Source of the DNA: Gymnorhina tibicen
Taxonomy: Eukaryota > Chordata > Aves > Passeriformes > Artamidae
Reading direction: 5' to 3'
NCBI GenBank assembly: GCA_013399875.1
Contig: VXAZ01018984.1
Location: 62,001 to 126,000 of the forward strand
DNA length: 64,000 bases
Shown here: positions 46,105 to 60,280 of the stretch, in pieces
Position numbering within the stretch: position 1 is the stretch's first letter
Layout of the letters: every line of letters starts with the position of its first letter
Made by a program: the position numbers and the translations under genes
The notes under the pieces: generated by a model
Told to the model about the DNA's origin: nothing
The model's database searches: none
What the model saw: only the letters and a program-made list of their open reading frames with translations

Positions 46105-49100
46105 ACTTATGAGTTATTGCATAACCAGAGAGCAGAGGACAGTGCCATAAAACCTTTGCTTTGCATGACGTGGTTGCAGTCATGCTGAATCTGCTGCTGA
46201 AAGATTCCTTGGGGAGTTCACTGTTCCCGTAGAGTATAAATTTTTTTGCATCACACACTAGTATAAAACAATGGAAACCATTTTGAACTTTAACTTTCAA
46301 GATGCTGACTAGCAGGAGGAAGTGAAATATAAATGCGATGGAGAAGTGACTTTAATGTTTTGCCATTTATTGTTTTAATGAGTAGTACTCCACAGCAGTA
46401 AAAGGATTTGCACAGGACCATAAAGGAAATAGTTGCTCAACTCTGATGAAGAGTAGCTAATAATCTAGGCTCCAGATCACATTGATAAGGCCATCATGGC
46501 CTTTTATTCAGATACAGACAAGTGCCTGAGGTGTGTTTGAACAGTGAGTCCTGGCAATGAATCCCCACAGCCTCTCTGCCTGCTGTGTCCATAGGAACAC
46601 AGATGCTCTGATTGTCACCAGGTGGATGGCCCTCTACAGAACAGACACTGCTTTGGGTTTAGCTTATGTGTGATGTGGTGAGGAAACCCTGGATTGTCTG
46701 CAGAAAATTTTTAAGGAGCTCATGGAAGTAAAGCAGAAAAGTAAACTTTTACAAAGTAAACTTTTACAGTTACTGCCGCTGTATTTATGTTCATAATAAA
46801 GTGGCCTGGCCCTTCACTGAAAGATAATCTAGGGAATAGCTCATTTCAGACTAATAAAACCCAGCTGTCTTGTTTGGCTCAAATCTGAGTTGATGGTCAA
46901 AATGCCCCTGACTCTAAAGAGATTATCAGTTTCCTTATTTCCACATACACCAAATGATCCCCTGTACCAAAGCCTGATGCAATTTACTCCACTCTCCAGG
47001 AACTGATTGCCAGCAAATCCAATGTGAGTAATCTGACCTCCAGAGTCAAAAGGGCAAAAATGAATTGGAATGAGTGAGATATGGTTCTTCCTGTTCTCAA
47101 ATAAGTGTACACAAACATATTCAATCCCCCAAGGTTTACAACATTCACAGAGGAATAAAAGCGCCAGAGGTAAGGGTGGGGCAGGCATTGGTCCTGTGAG
47201 GGTGATGTTCATCTCTCTTTCAGACCATAGCTGTCTTGGAGTGCTGGGATCCAGCATCTTTCCCGTTCCCTGCACTTATGTCCCTCTTGCTCTGTTTGTG
47301 TAGAGCTAACAGCTCACAGCTTGATGCGCAACGCTGTAAAGGGAAAGGTGGTTACTGAGCCGTAAATCAAACCTCCCCACCCCACCGTGAAGAACCGGGC
47401 TCGGAGAACGAGACATGGTTGGCAGCAGCTGTCGTTTGCATACGCAAACAGCAAACATCCCCGGGCCCCTCCTGGCAGTTCCTGTGTGCCAATCACCAGC
47501 ACATGTGTCGGGTCTGAGTCAGACTGGGTGGAGGGCTTCCGACTGGTGGGCAAACACAATTGAAACACACCAACCTGCGGAGGATTTCTTTTGTTTTTGT
47601 GTACTTGGGTACTCTTGTTGATAACCGAAAAAAGCACAGGTAGTTATGACCGAAAGAAAAGAAGGGAGTGTCCTGGTATCAGTATGTCGAAAAGGAGTCT
47701 TAAAAAAAATGAAGATTGCCAAAAGCTGGTATAAATCGCTTTAATTAAAATCTTCGAATACAAAACTCCCAAGCATTGAAATAAACAAAATTTTTAGAAA
47801 AGTTCTAAGAAGAAGCTACCGGGCAAATAATAACTTTGATGTTTTAGTTGTAACTTACATTTCAAAAATAATATTAATAATAATATATTATTAACTTTAT
47901 GCTGACTGTATGTAAGACTTTCCACTCTGTCTTACACTCTCTTTACTTCTTTTATGGAGCTTGGACAATGTAAACAAACTCAACCTTCCTCATTTCTGAT
48001 CTATGTTATCCCCTGATACATAACCCTTCACGGAATGCCTCTGCTCTATGGATGCACACACTCCTTCGACACACTGAACTCAAATATAACCTTTTTAGTG
48101 TGCAGGTTTTCATCACAGCTACAAACGTACATCAGTTTCGAAAGCCCTCTCATTAAAAAAGGTTCCCTGCCCTGCTTTAAGTCCCATGTAACTGGTAGCA
48201 TCTTTTTAAACCTTAAAGAGGGAAGTACAGTAGTGTGGAGTTGTTCTTGCCTGCTGTGCTCAAAATATCATAAGGCGTTGACAGTGGTGTGGGTTACATA
48301 CCTTCAAGAAAAGTAGATGCAAATAAATATGTGCAGGAGGCCACAGCTACTGTCAGAGGCCTTGTGTTGCTCTGGGGACCAGCAGCCTGTGTGCCACAGG
48401 GTGCTAGTGCTGGCACAGCCATCTGCAACAGGGTGTGCATAGGGAAGGCACAGCTGGGGAGAAAAGCCACCACCAACACAGATTTCTGTCCAAAATTGCT
48501 GTTTTCCCAGTAGGAAGGATGTCAGCCTGGCTGGGCAGTTCTGCCCCCAGGATGCTCTAAGGCCACTGATGTCTCTCTGGTGGTTGAGAGGTGAGTGGTT
48601 TGCTCAGCCTCTTTCCTATGCCATTTCGTCAAGAACAGAAGAGACCAGAGTGCATTAGGGAGCGTAAAGCAGAGAGAGCTTCACCTGTGCATAGGTTCAG
48701 GGAAGTCCTTTCCAGCTGAGCTGCCTGCAGGGTCGTGCAGGTTGAGGAGTCACGAACTCTCACTGTGCAGCCCACTGAGCACAAAGGGTTATTGCCAGGA
48801 TGCTGGCGGGCTCCCTCTCCTTTCCTTGCAGGGATGAAGTGTGTGACGGCAGAGGCAGACCACCCTACGGGAACAGCTTTTCCTGCAGGGTGCCAACGAC
48901 TCGCCTTTGGAAAGCACACGGCCACAGCTCCATCTTGTGACTGAACTCTCCTAGCTTGAGAAAAATGTGTGGCGCTGCCCCAAATCTGATAGAGGATCTC
49001 GTTTCTCTGCATGGTCTTTCCCCCTGCAAACACCCTGACCTTGGTTTGCTTTGCATATCCACACTTTCCACCCCAAGATACCCTCAGCAACCACAACCCC

Positions 49101-49560
49101 CTCTCAGGCTTCCCCACATGGTGCAAAGTCACAGCTGTACGGCTCAAATAAAAACCCTGCTCATCCTTTCTGAAGGCAAGCTTTTGAAGAAACTGCTTTA
49201 GGACCTGTGCTTGCAGAAACGAGAGGGAGATGGGAGGTTGCAGTGCCTGGGCTGGCAGAGCCCCAAGCAGCGTGAGAAGCTGATGTGGCTCCCATGCGTG
49301 GTGTGGAGAAGGGTTCCATGCTCAAGCACAGTGACAGCCTGGATCAAGAGCAAAACCAGCCCCTGCCTGGTCTTGTTCTACCTGGATAATTCTTCTGGGA
49401 TCTTTCACATACCGATTACCCAGTGAGACCTTACGTCTTCTCCAGCTCACAGTTCGTACTAGTGCTGTAACATTTGCATCCCTTACCAGAATTAAATCCC
49501 GTGGTAGAAACGTGAATTTCTAAGATTAGAATTCCCTACTAGCTAAGTGCTTTACATTTA
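46105..49560. other. Intergenic between COQ2 and HPSE
   Basis: AT-rich to neutral sequence with no recognised exon. A 144-codon minus-strand open frame at 46841-47275 has no family resemblance. An AT-rich (AAT)n-like tract lies at about 47865-47895. The HPSE 3' UTR should occupy the right end, but I found no canonical AATAAA close to the stop. Confidence 0.45.
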
Positions 49561-49583
49561 TCCTGAGTGTGTGTTTTGACCAC

Positions 49584-52500
49584 TTAAATGCAAGCCATAG
49601 CTTTGGCGTTTTTGATAACATAAAAGCCGTAGGAGAAGGCTGGAAGGCCGAGCAGGCTGCCGGGACCAAGGGGCTTTTCCATAAGCTCTGGCAGTGTTTC
49701 GTCATCCAGCATCCGAAGCACGTGGCCGTTCAGCTCAATAGACCTGGAGAGGGACAGAGAGACTGTTTGGGCAGCTGTGCTGTTTGCCATTGAGCACAAA
49801 CTGCTCTGGGCCTGAGTGCAAACATTAACTCAGCCCAAAGCCAAACTAAACTTCCCTTGAGTGTGTGTGTACACACACACACAGACATCTGCAGCACTCC
49901 CTCTGCAAGGACTCCTTCAGAGTGGTAGCACAAGCACATTAAAAAGTACATTTCTTTCTCTTCCAGTGAGGTCAACAGCTAAACAGGCTTTGAAAAGTAC
50001 ACATTTTAATTGCTTTTGCTCCTGAAAATATTAATATTCTTCTATGCCCACAGAGCAGATCCATTTCCTGTGGATGCATTAACAATGACAAAAAAGAAGC
50101 CCCATCAACATACAAAGCCTGAACACGTTGCTGTAAATCAGGAGCCAGCAGTTGGGAAAACAATATACCTGTGCTTGTGCAAAAAAAAAAAAAAAGACTT
50201 TAGCAGCTGGTCCAGAGCACTGAAGCCTGCTAGGAAAAAACTTCCAAATTAACATCAAGTAAATGTCCTTATAATTTAGCAAGCTTTCAACAGCCTGAGT
50301 TTGGGAGACCTGATTTAACAGAAGTCAGATCTTACTGAAAAAAACCCCATATGACTGAATAGTAATCTCTTTTTTCCCCTGGCAAATTGAATAAGATGAG
50401 GTTTTAAAGACCTTCTAAGCCTACTCACAGTCTTTTCCACAGGGACTGGAGGAATTGCGACTTACCTGGAAAGAATATTCTCTTTGCCATGAGGCAGTAA
50501 GAGGTACTGATCCACGTGCTTGCTCGATAGGTAATTTGGTAGCTCCAAATGTTGGGTAACATTGTAGAGGTTTAAGGCAAACAGCGTCACATCCCCTTCT
50601 CTGTACTTTGGGCTGCAAGGCAAGAGAAGGTGATGGTGGGGATTAGGAGAGAAGGAGGTTTCATAGAATAATGTGCGACCTTGCACTGTCCCAAATGGCA
50701 TTTGTTGGCCTGGGGGTGGCAGCGGGCTCAGATTCTGGGATATTTTGCCCTTTGTGGAGGCTTACTTGAGGCTGTTCGTGCAGTGGAGGTAGACACGGAG
50801 CTTCCTCTTGTCGGCTCCTGCCAGGCCAACCTGCAGCACCTTGGTACCCACCAGCTTCTTGTACAGCAGGGAGAGCCAGTAGTCCTGGGAGGCACAAAAC
50901 CACATGGAAACGTTTGTGTACATGCCGGGTGCCCCACACAGTGCTTAACTTAACCTTCATTTTGAAGTTCATTTCAAGAGGTTTTCCCCCACAGCTTTTT
51001 GCTTTACCAAGCTTTTCACCATATCTACTTAAATTCACACAAACACCACAGCTAAAAGGGAAGCCCTGCCTGTGAGCAGCTGTGTTTACAAGATACCTTA
51101 GAGTCATTTTTCCCTTCATTTGCAACTCTCAGAGCTCTGTCAGGGAGAGACTGTTTGCATTTTGAAAACGCCCTTCTGCAGGGTACAGAGAACCTCAGGG
51201 CTGCATGCAGGGCTGTGAGCTGCAGGAAAGCTTGTGCCTAAGGCACAGGTGCAACACCAAGAAGAAGCTCCTACACTTTAACTCCTTTCATTAACATTGT
51301 ACTTTTGAGCAGGTCTCAGGATTGATTTCTGAACCCGAGTCACAAGTGCATCCTCTGACACCCCAGGATGATGCCTCAGAGCAGGGCGATGCAGACTCAT
51401 TTTTTCCAGGTCTTTCCAGGCTTTCAGAGAGCTTCTCCCAGCTCATCTGTTTGTCTTTGAGGTTTTCCTAGAAGGAAAACTGTTGTGTTTCTCTTCTGAC
51501 TCACCACAAGCCTGAAAATGACTTTTCCTATCAGCCTTCATGTTCAATCCCTCTGCAAGGAGGGACACATGCTCAATCCCCTGTCGCAAGGAGGTGCAGC
51601 CTTCTGACACTGCTGTACTTCCTCATTTCTGTGCTAACTACAGCTGATGGACCTGGGTTTGGATTTCCCTGCCTCTGAAGCATTATAGGCTTGATTAACA
51701 TCTGTACTGCCTGTAGGTGAGGAACAAGGCACATAGTTTCAGTCCAAATTAAATCTATTTTAAATGAGGGAATAGAAAGCCCAAAGAAACGAGCCTGATG
51801 ATGCAGCCTCTGGCATAGGAACCAGCTGAGCAAGCAGGATGGAAAATTCCCGTATGCTGGGTTTTCTTTCGGGCTGGCTCTATGACCACCCATGAAAATC
51901 ACAATTTGGAAGCTGAAAAATGAGAGGAAAGCTAAAAAGAAAGATGCTGTCCTCTCACCCCCAACTAAGTGCTAGTAGTACAAAGAAATGTGCTATATGG
52001 GCAAGAACAATGTATAGTTCATATAATGAAGTTTCATCACAGCAAAATATTATTTCCTAATAAATCAAACTATACTAAATGTATGTTTCAATTTAATTAT
52101 CCTTCAGACACCACTGTAGGATGAATATGCTCATGACCTTTTATGCTTGAGTCTTGACTTCATGTTGGCCTGGTTTTCATGTGGAATATAATTTATTTTA
52201 GTACCTCTTTTCACTTTTGTTTATAAACTACTCATCACTCGGCTGAGGAGTAGCCGAACCAAAACGGGCCATCCAGAAAAGCCTTGTGAGCTCCAGGAGC
52301 ACCTGCGTACAAACCAGAGCACCATGTCCCGCAGATCAGTCTCTGCCGCGCCGAAGACTGGCTGCACCCCTGCAGTTGCAGTAAATACCTTGTGTGCATA
52401 CATATATATGTAATAACACATGAACCCGTAGTGGGACATGAGATAATTTTGGGTACAAGGATACCTGTGACCATCCAACCAAAAAAATGTGTTGTTAAAA

Positions 52501-55500
52501 AAGCTGACTTGTCCCTCCACACCCAGCATTGCCCGTGCAGAGGTGCATTCAGGGGCTGTCGTTTACATACCGGCAAAGGCTCAAAGTTGGCATCCACCAG
52601 GTGATAGGTCCCTGCCCCGAAGAAAACCTGTCTCATCACCACATCAATCCCCTGCCTGGCTGAAAGCCCGAGTTTGTCCAACCACCTGCCAAAAGATGAG
52701 GCAAATATCACATAGATGAAGTTACTGACCTCAGCTGTACCCTGTTGCCCCTCTCTAACCAGCTCGTGCTTCGGGAGGCATGAAAGCAAAAATTAGTGCA
52801 TGATGCTGACTTCTTTAAAATCACACAACTAATTTCAATTCAGGCCTTGCATTGATTACATTAAAAATAATTTCAGACCACCTCTTGAAGTCCCAGTTGG
52901 TGGGAACAGTTGCTCCATTCCCCTGCTTGCAGGTGGTGGAAACCAGGAGCGGCAGCGGATTCTCCTGAACTGGCCAAGGGTCTGAAGACTGAGAGAAATC
53001 ATCATACCAACAACAAGGTTGCCTGTCATTACCAGACTTTGACTTGCTGGCCCACCAGGCCCTGATAAAAAGGTCATTGTGTCTTATAGGAGGGAAAAAA
53101 CTGCCCACACTCCCCAGAAAGCCTGGGGAAGCCACCTTCCTCCTGTGGGGCAGCCCTCTTCAGCTGGCAAAATATGTAATTTCCCCATACCTGGGACATG
53201 GTACTCACATAAAGCCAGCAACATAAGTGTTAGACAGTCTGGGAGCTCCTCCTCCATAGGCAGAGCTCGTCTCTCCCAGCCAGACCTTCTTGTCTGGCAC
53301 GGTCCCACCAACAATCTGGCCAGTGTGGCATTAGGGAAGAAGAGAAAGAGACAACAGTTAAGTTTTTTGGCTACTGAAATAAACAAAATTTTGTGCTTTA
53401 GCTGAAGGCTTACTTAGGATGTTTGCATTTAAGGGATAACACCCTGAGATGGGATGTCACAGAAATTTGGATCAAATGGATTAGAAGTAGATTTACATCC
53501 CCCCCCAAAAAAGAAACTTGCTACCCATGTAAAACAAGGCAAACATCACTAAAGTACAGGTCCTGTAATTCTTCTTGTGCTGAGTTGTGCTATATTCTAA
53601 GTTATACTGTTCTCAGGATCTCAAAATACAAAAAAAATGCAGCAGGGGGGATGAGATAACCATAAATTACATCCCTGAGTAATTACTACATCAATAAATG
53701 AGAATGTTGTAGGTGTCTGATGCACCTGGCACCATGTTTGCTGCATGGCAAACCGTTGGAGCTCATTTATTGTTAGTATTCTTAATGTTAATTTTTTTTT
53801 TTTTTTATATTTACAGCGCAGCAGCACTCAAGCTTTGAGTATCCCTGTTTATTGCGAGTAAGAAGTGGTGCTTTATTCTGGATTCTCGTCTAACCCCCTG
53901 GAAACTGAATGTGGGAATGATTGAACAGGACAATGCACCTCCAGGACTTCATATATGGCTGCAGCAAAGGTATCCAGCACTTCAGGGCTCAAGAAATCCC
54001 CCCTTGTTGCACTCCGTCCATTCACATAGTAACTGAAAATGAGGGAAAAAAACATAGCCAAAATTAGGGAAAAACACCACCAATGGTACAAAACACCGCT
54101 GAAAGTATTCAGCTGATTGGTACATTTATCCACAGCACGACTTCGGTCCAGTGCTTTTTAATTTTTTGTTTTCCAAATGTGTAGGTCTGTTACTTGTATT
54201 TAAGGGACTGTCAGATATAATTTCCTAGATGGATGCAGGATATCACAGAAATTTCCACCAGTAGAAATAATAGGCTTGTTTGCATCTACTCATTTAGAAT
54301 AAGGAAAGCATCACCAAGAACCAGCTTCTGTATATCTTCTCTTATTGAGGAGTCTGACACTCCTAAGTAATTACTTGCTTTACTGTATCAAGCTATATAT
54401 TAAAAATATCAGATTCCAGCATCTGTCCCTCTGCTGGGATATTTTGGCCACTTGGAGGGAGCTGGAATGTGGGCATGAAGATTGCCCTCCACCATGAGCA
54501 GAAGAGCTTTTAAGTCTGGTTTGTCCACATAAATTGGGATCCCTGTGGTTTTTGCATTTCATCCTATCACTCAGTCCTACCAGAAGTAGCTGAAGCCTTC
54601 CAGCCACAAGAGGAAGCTAAAACCTGATAATCCTAAATTAGTAAAGAACAGCTCAGGAAGGGGAAAGGATGTGTTTCATGCCTTTCTAGCAGTTCAAAAT
54701 ACATAGATAATTCATATGTGTATACATATATATTAAAAATAGGTATGTGCATATTTTCCCGCTGTTATCTCACTTCTGCATGTCAATATCCTACTTTTGA
54801 CTCAGGAACAAAACCTGCCTTCACATGGAAATGACTTCCAAATATGGAGTTCATGGCCCTGGGGTCAACTTACCCCATTGCCCCTGTGAGCACTTTAAAC
54901 CTACAAATCAAAGTCACTGCAGAAGAGCAAAGGGCCAGGTGCTGGTGCTGCTTGCACTGTGTGTGGGATCTGAGGGTGTTACCCACACACAGCCTGAAAT
55001 GACTCAGAGAATGAACTCAAGGGAGCAGGAGGAGCTGCTGGTGCTTCTCCATGGACAAGGGTCAGCCAGACCTGCAGGGCTTTTCCTTTATATTAAATGG
55101 ACATAAATAGAACAAATAAAATGATCCTCCTGCACACGTTGCATTTCCTGCTGCTGTGCTTACATGACAACCCCCCACCACTACTTTTGGGTCTCTGCAC
55201 CAAGCAGACCCTTTGGAGGCTTCAGCATTTATTTCTGTAATGTGTTCCCTCAATTCATCTCTTATTCTGAACAGAGAAATTTGTGGAGAGGCCCCCAAGA
55301 AACTGTTGAAAGGGGCATTTCACCCCCCTCTTTTCTATTGAGATTGACAATTCTGTTCAAATTGACATTTTATAGAGAAAACAAGGCAGTAATCAGAGTG
55401 ACAGTGGTGTCCAAGTGGTACTTACTGGTGCCATGTGACAGAGTCGATGACCTTCCCTCCTGATTTCAGGAAGCTGCAACCAGAGGGAATGGGGGAGAGC

Positions 55501-58500
55501 AGGGGGTTAGCAGTACCAGTGATGGGTCATGGCCCTCCCACCAGTGCAACGCCATGCACAGCCCTCCCCTCTCCCTCCAGCTGGCAGTACTGATGGTGAA
55601 TGCTTGGGGACCAGGCTTGCCACGGCTTTTAAGCAGGCTTTGGGCAGCCTGGCTGCCTCAGCAGGTTGCTGGGAGGATGAATGGATGTTTGTATAACACA
55701 TGGGCGTTTCTCAGGCTAAAAGCCCTTGTTAGCACAACCCTAGAGCCAGTGCTCAATGGAAAAATGTGTGAACCACTGATGTACTGCCAGCAGCTGAGTT
55801 TCACCTGGCTGAGTATTCAAGTCTTGGACTCATGCATGCAGGTAAGATTTTAGTTGTCCTCAGTCAAGGGAAAAAAAATTGTCCAACCCCTGCCTTGAAG
55901 CTTATTCATGCGTCCTGCATCTTGGGGCAGACAAACCACAATTCTCCACACCTGCCCCACCTCAGGGAGTGCTGCTGGCACCTCACACCCCTACCTTCTC
56001 AGCAGTCTCTGTGTGTGCTTTCGGGGCTGCCCAACATCGGGGCCGTAGAGCTTGGCGTGCTGGTAGAGGGCATAGCTATTCAGGAGTTGGCGTAAGTGAA
56101 TAAAATCTTGCCCCAGCTGGAAGCCATCGATGTGGATGCCCGATTTCTTCCTGAAGCTGTTGGGCTCTGGGGAAGACACATGCACATCAACACCGCACTC
56201 TGTTTCTGGAGCACAAAATAGGGCAGCTTCATCCACATGGGAAGCACCGGTCCCCTAAGGCTTCACCTGATCTGTCATGGTGTGGGTGAGATATTTGAAG
56301 GTGAGCATGGAACCAAGAGCCCAGGGGATACAGCATGCTGTTCTCCAGCACTCTGTCCCAGCCAGTCCCCATAGGTGACATTCTGCACCTCGTGGAGCAT
56401 TGTTCACCTCATCTCAAAGCCCCAGTAGGAGCAGCAAAATCATCTCAATTTGCTCATTCATTGTGTCTTCTTGTGAAATCCCTCTTTGCAAATTAAGACC
56501 TTAATGTCTCTTAATAAAACATCACCTTGCCTTTATGTGCCATCATCCAAAACATCCAAAGTTACCAGCCCATATGCTCTGGTGGTACTTTTCCAGGTGA
56601 CAGCTGGCCTGGCCAGCAAGTGCTTACCATTCCCAAGCTCCCAGGAGATGTTGTATCTCTGGGAAGCACAGTAGTCCAGCAGTGCCTGGGCATTCAAGCT
56701 GTCCCACTGCAAGCCACCCTTCCGCAACAAGGCGTTGAGTCCAAAGATCAGGTGAAACCCTGAGCAGTTTGCAAAGCTGTAGAGAATATCCAGTGTATTT
56801 CCTGCACAGAGGAGAAAGGAGGGGTGTTTATCTCAAAGTTAGACTGTGCTTGTTGAGCTCTGGCCGAGCAACAATCTTTACTGCCTGTATTTATTTAGCC
56901 TGATGCTGCAGATGTGCCAAACTCTCCCAGCCAGTCAGAAGAGGTCAGGCCTCATTACACAACACCTTGCAAGTTTTGAGAACCTCCCACCTCCTGCAGC
57001 TGAATGCTATTAAACATGAGGTGGCACACAGTGGAAAAAAAGTTCTCTGAGTATTTTTCTAAGTGGGTGAAATGTTTCTTTTTCTGCGGTTTCAGCTCCT
57101 AATAGCCTATGGCCCTTCTACCATGCGGCAGAGAATTGCATCCCCCTGTTTAAGTCTTACTTGTAATGGTGGTGTTTTTATGCTTTTTCCGGTTCTGTTC
57201 AGCAAGAATCAGCTTCTCCTGGCTGGGCCATTGGGCCAGCAGCACCTTCTCAACGGCAGCAAATGCAGGCCTCCAGCCACAAGCCTCCTCTGTAGGGGAG
57301 AAGGTTGATAGGAATTAACTCCTCACCTCCACAGCCAGTGAACCCTTGTTCCAGTGAGCTGACAAAGCATGGGCTGCCATGCCTGAGGAGCAGATAAGCC
57401 AACCTGGCATGCAGTGGTGTGGCTGGGATCACGACCCACCTCGCTCTGGGCAGGAAGAGGGCAATGCTTCCTGCACTGCCCACCTCGTGGAGGGGAAAGT
57501 GCTGACTTCCCTGCACGGCTCGCTCGCAGGAGTCATAAGACACTTTTCCTTCAAAGTTCATGTTTTCCCTTGGCATGCAAACCAGGAACAAGCCATAACC
57601 AGAGAGGAAGGCACAAGACAGTCACAGGAAGTGGCCACTTAGCAAAGTGCTATGAGGGGAAAAGTACCGCCTCATAAAGTGGTCAAAAAGTGAAGTCAAA
57701 AAGTACCCCCTTTTTGACTTCAAAACTGAGCATCCCGGTTGTCCAGTAGTGTAGGATTGCACCATTGTGCTATGTGCCACAGGAACAGACAGGATTTTTT
57801 TCATCTGAAACACCTCTTGAAGAATTTATGCACTTTTGCTAAGTTCAAAGAGAAAATACCAAGCTCAAGCAGATGGCAGGGGTCCAGCAGGTTTGCACTT
57901 GCCCTGTCAAAGCAGCAGGAGGGCAAGGCTGCACCCCCAGCCCAGCTCTCTGGTTTTGGCAGAGAGATTGAACACTCTGTTCTCCTCAGATTATTTCTTC
58001 CATCTGCTACTTAATTTTTGTAATGAAGCCACAACTTCAACTTGACCACCTCCCAGGCAGTGGGGGAGTTCCCAAGATTGCTGCAGGGAGCAGAAGGCAG
58101 CCAAGGGAGAGTCTCAACAGATGCCAGGGAAGATACAAGTTCCCCCACATCCTTTCTCATTTTCCCATGGCTGGCACAGCTCTTCCCACAAACCATGCTG
58201 AAAGTCCACAGATCTCCTCTCCACAGATGATAGCAATACTGACCCTGTGAGGGCCCCCAGCACTGCTGCTGTGCCCTTGCAGCATCCTCAGCCTGCATCA
58301 AAGACTATCCAAAGCCCAGGATGGTTTAAAGTCTAACACATTGATGCCCACTTTACCTTGCTGTGCCTGAAGTTCCCAGATGACTTTTTCTTCTGAAGTT
58401 GAATCTTTGTTGGGATCAAAGATAAGAAAATCTGTCTCAGTGCCACCAAACCTCAGGAAACCTGGGGACAGGGCTGTTGCCAGGGCACGCAGTTTGGAAT

Positions 58501-60149
58501 TGCTGAGGAAGGAATGCCAAGAAACAGAAAACCACTATATTTATGCAGACTGTGTAGAGGGTAAACATAGCAAGCACTTTGAGGAACATGCTGCAGTGGG
58601 TGACCTGGGGCTACCCAGTAGCCTCAGGGCACTCCTGATGCCTCTGCATCCCAGCCCTCTGCACTGTACAAGAGGGACACTGATGGCCAAGTGAGCCAGG
58701 ACAGTGTCTATGAGGCACCAAGGGGAGGACATGCCTGAGGGAACATGGTCACGGACTCAAATCCTGGGGGCAAAGAAAGGCAAAACTTCAAAACAGTCTT
58801 GGTTTTTTTGTCCTAAACATCCTCCTTCCCTAGATTTTTTGGTTTTGTTTGTGCAACACCAACATAAATGTCCTGTGAGAAGGTGGACACAAAACTGACT
58901 TTACATCATCAGCCCCAACGTCCATCGACAACAGCCAAAGCAATTGCCTTTGTACCCAAGGAAGATTAAGAGTCCCTGCTGGGACAGGTGTTAACTTTAT
59001 CAAAGCAGGTGTACAAGAGAACATAACTCTGTGACTTGCTCACACCCCATGCAGGATGTGCGGCACCGACACCCAGCCTTCTCTGGGGGAAACCGCGAGG
59101 CTTTGGAGGGTGCTGGGTGCATTAGGCACTATCTGTTCCTGGTGACAAACAGCAGATTAGAGGCCACCAAGTACTTCCTCCTCCTCGTGGTGGCAGGGCT
59201 GGCCCCAGGCTGAACCCCAAGCTGTGCAGCTGGGGCTGGATGTTGGGGACCTGAGCACTTTCCAGTAAAGCTGGTGACACCTTTCTCACCACCTCAGTGA
59301 GGAGGAAAACGTGCAAGTGGTGGGAAGAGGGAAATCAGGACTGGAGGATCCACACGTTTCTTGAACATTTTCATGGGATGGTGATCCCACCATCTGCTTT
59401 CCTGGGCAGCCTGTTCTAGTGCATGACCACAGTGAAGAAATTTTTCTTAGTATCTAATCTACCTCCCTCCCCCTCCCCCTTTGCAGCTTGAGGCCGTTTC
59501 CTCTCCTCCAGTCACTTGTTACCTGGAAGAGACCTACCCACACCTCACTACAACCTCCTTTCCGGTAGTTGCGGAGAGCGATAAGGACACCCTGAAGCTT
59601 CTATTTCTCGAGGCCAAAAAACCGCAAGTCCCTCCGTTTCCTTTTTTTTTTTTCCTGCTCGCAAAGCAGCTCCTCTCCCAGGCTTATCCCTGAGCTGACC
59701 CTTCCTTGCATTCACCCAGCCCAGCCACCCCTTCCCCGAGCACAAACGAGCCGGCGAGGCTCGCACCTGAGGAAGGTACCGCCTTCTGCCCTGGGAGGAT
59801 GGAATTCGTGAACCCCGAAGCAGAGGGGATCCAGCAGCCTCTCCCCGACCCCAGTTCCAGGGGTGGGGAGCTCCCCGTTCCCCCCAGCTCGCTCTGCAGG
59901 GCGTTTGCCGGGATGGCCCGCTCCCCCAAGACCCTTTTTCCTTTGCCCAAAGGGGCGAGAGGCGGCTCACCTGAGCAAGGCGACATAGCGAGGGTCCCGG
60001 GCGAGGCTGGCATCCAGCGTGAGGGAGAGGAAAGCCGGGCTCACCTCCCCTCGGGGGCTGCCGCGGAGCCCCAGCCGCAGCACCGCCGCCCGCTGCCCCT
60101 CGGCCAGCGCCGGCAGCAGCAGCAAGAGCGGCAGCAGCGGCAGCAGCAT
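49584..60149 (-). CDS. HPSE: HPSE, heparanase (endo-beta-glucuronidase, GH79)
   Basis: Heparanase cleaves heparan-sulfate chains in lysosomes and the extracellular matrix. Twelve exons: 59971-60149, 58357-58502, 57161-57289, 56628-56801, 55995-56166, 55426-55473, 53939-54032, 53209-53315, 52571-52685, 50766-50884, 50466-50612 and 49584-49743 (1590 nt, 529 aa plus TAA). The protein starts with a Leu-rich signal peptide ([18 protein letters not shown]), then [20 protein letters not shown] of the 8-kDa chain. ISWELGNEPNS holds the acid/base Glu210, whose codon is split by intron 4. [17 protein letters not shown] holds the nucleophile Glu329. [20 protein letters not shown] follows, and the C-terminal beta-domain ends [10 protein letters not shown]-glycosylation sequons include NTT (147), NCS (163) and NIS (202). 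Length is close to the vertebrate norm (about 520-545) and all catalytic residues are present, so the enzyme should be active. Confidence 0.97.
49861..49880. repeat. Self-complementary GT/AC dinucleotide run
   Basis: A (GT)5 run meets an (AC)5 run, giving a perfect 20-bp palindrome in HPSE intron 11. Such tracts extrude cruciforms and mutate quickly. No function is implied. Confidence 0.7.
57692..57721. other. Perfect 12-bp-stem hairpin in HPSE intron 2
   Basis: GAAGTCAAAAAG and CTTTTTGACTTC flank a 6-nt loop (TACCCC). The stem is perfect and sits between exons 3 and 2. A second partial copy of the arm (GGTCAAAAAG at 57681) precedes it. No family is recognised. Confidence 0.6.
59350..59575 (-). 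mobile_element. CR1 LINE fragment in HPSE intron 1
   Basis: Minus-orientation CR1-like 3' sequence: CTGGGCAGCCTGTTCTAGTG near 59402, AGTATCTAATCTACC near 59450, and GCTTGAGGCCGTTTCCTCTC near 59486. It is interrupted by a (CCCTCC)-type low-complexity insertion at about 59462-59480. Confidence 0.82.
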
Positions 60150-60280
60150 CCTCCGCTCCCGGTCCGCCGCGCCGCCGCCGCCGGCACCACCCCCGCGGAG
60201 GGCGGGCCCGGGGCTGCAGCGCTCCGCTGCCGCCGGGAAGAACCGCGCTGGCGTGAGCAGGACCTTCCTCACCCCCTGGA
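59700..60280 (-). promoter_or_regulatory. CpG-rich promoter region of HPSE
   Basis: A GC- and CpG-rich block covers HPSE exon 1 and about 130 bp upstream of the ATG, with GGCGGCGGC-type runs on the minus strand near 60170-60185. No TATA box is evident, consistent with a housekeeping-type CpG promoter. A 417-codon + strand open frame across this block is an antisense composition artefact. Confidence 0.6.

Noticed and set aside
46841..47275. 144-codon minus strand open frame between COQ2 and HPSE
   Set aside because: No recognisable motif or splice context; it is compatible with chance.
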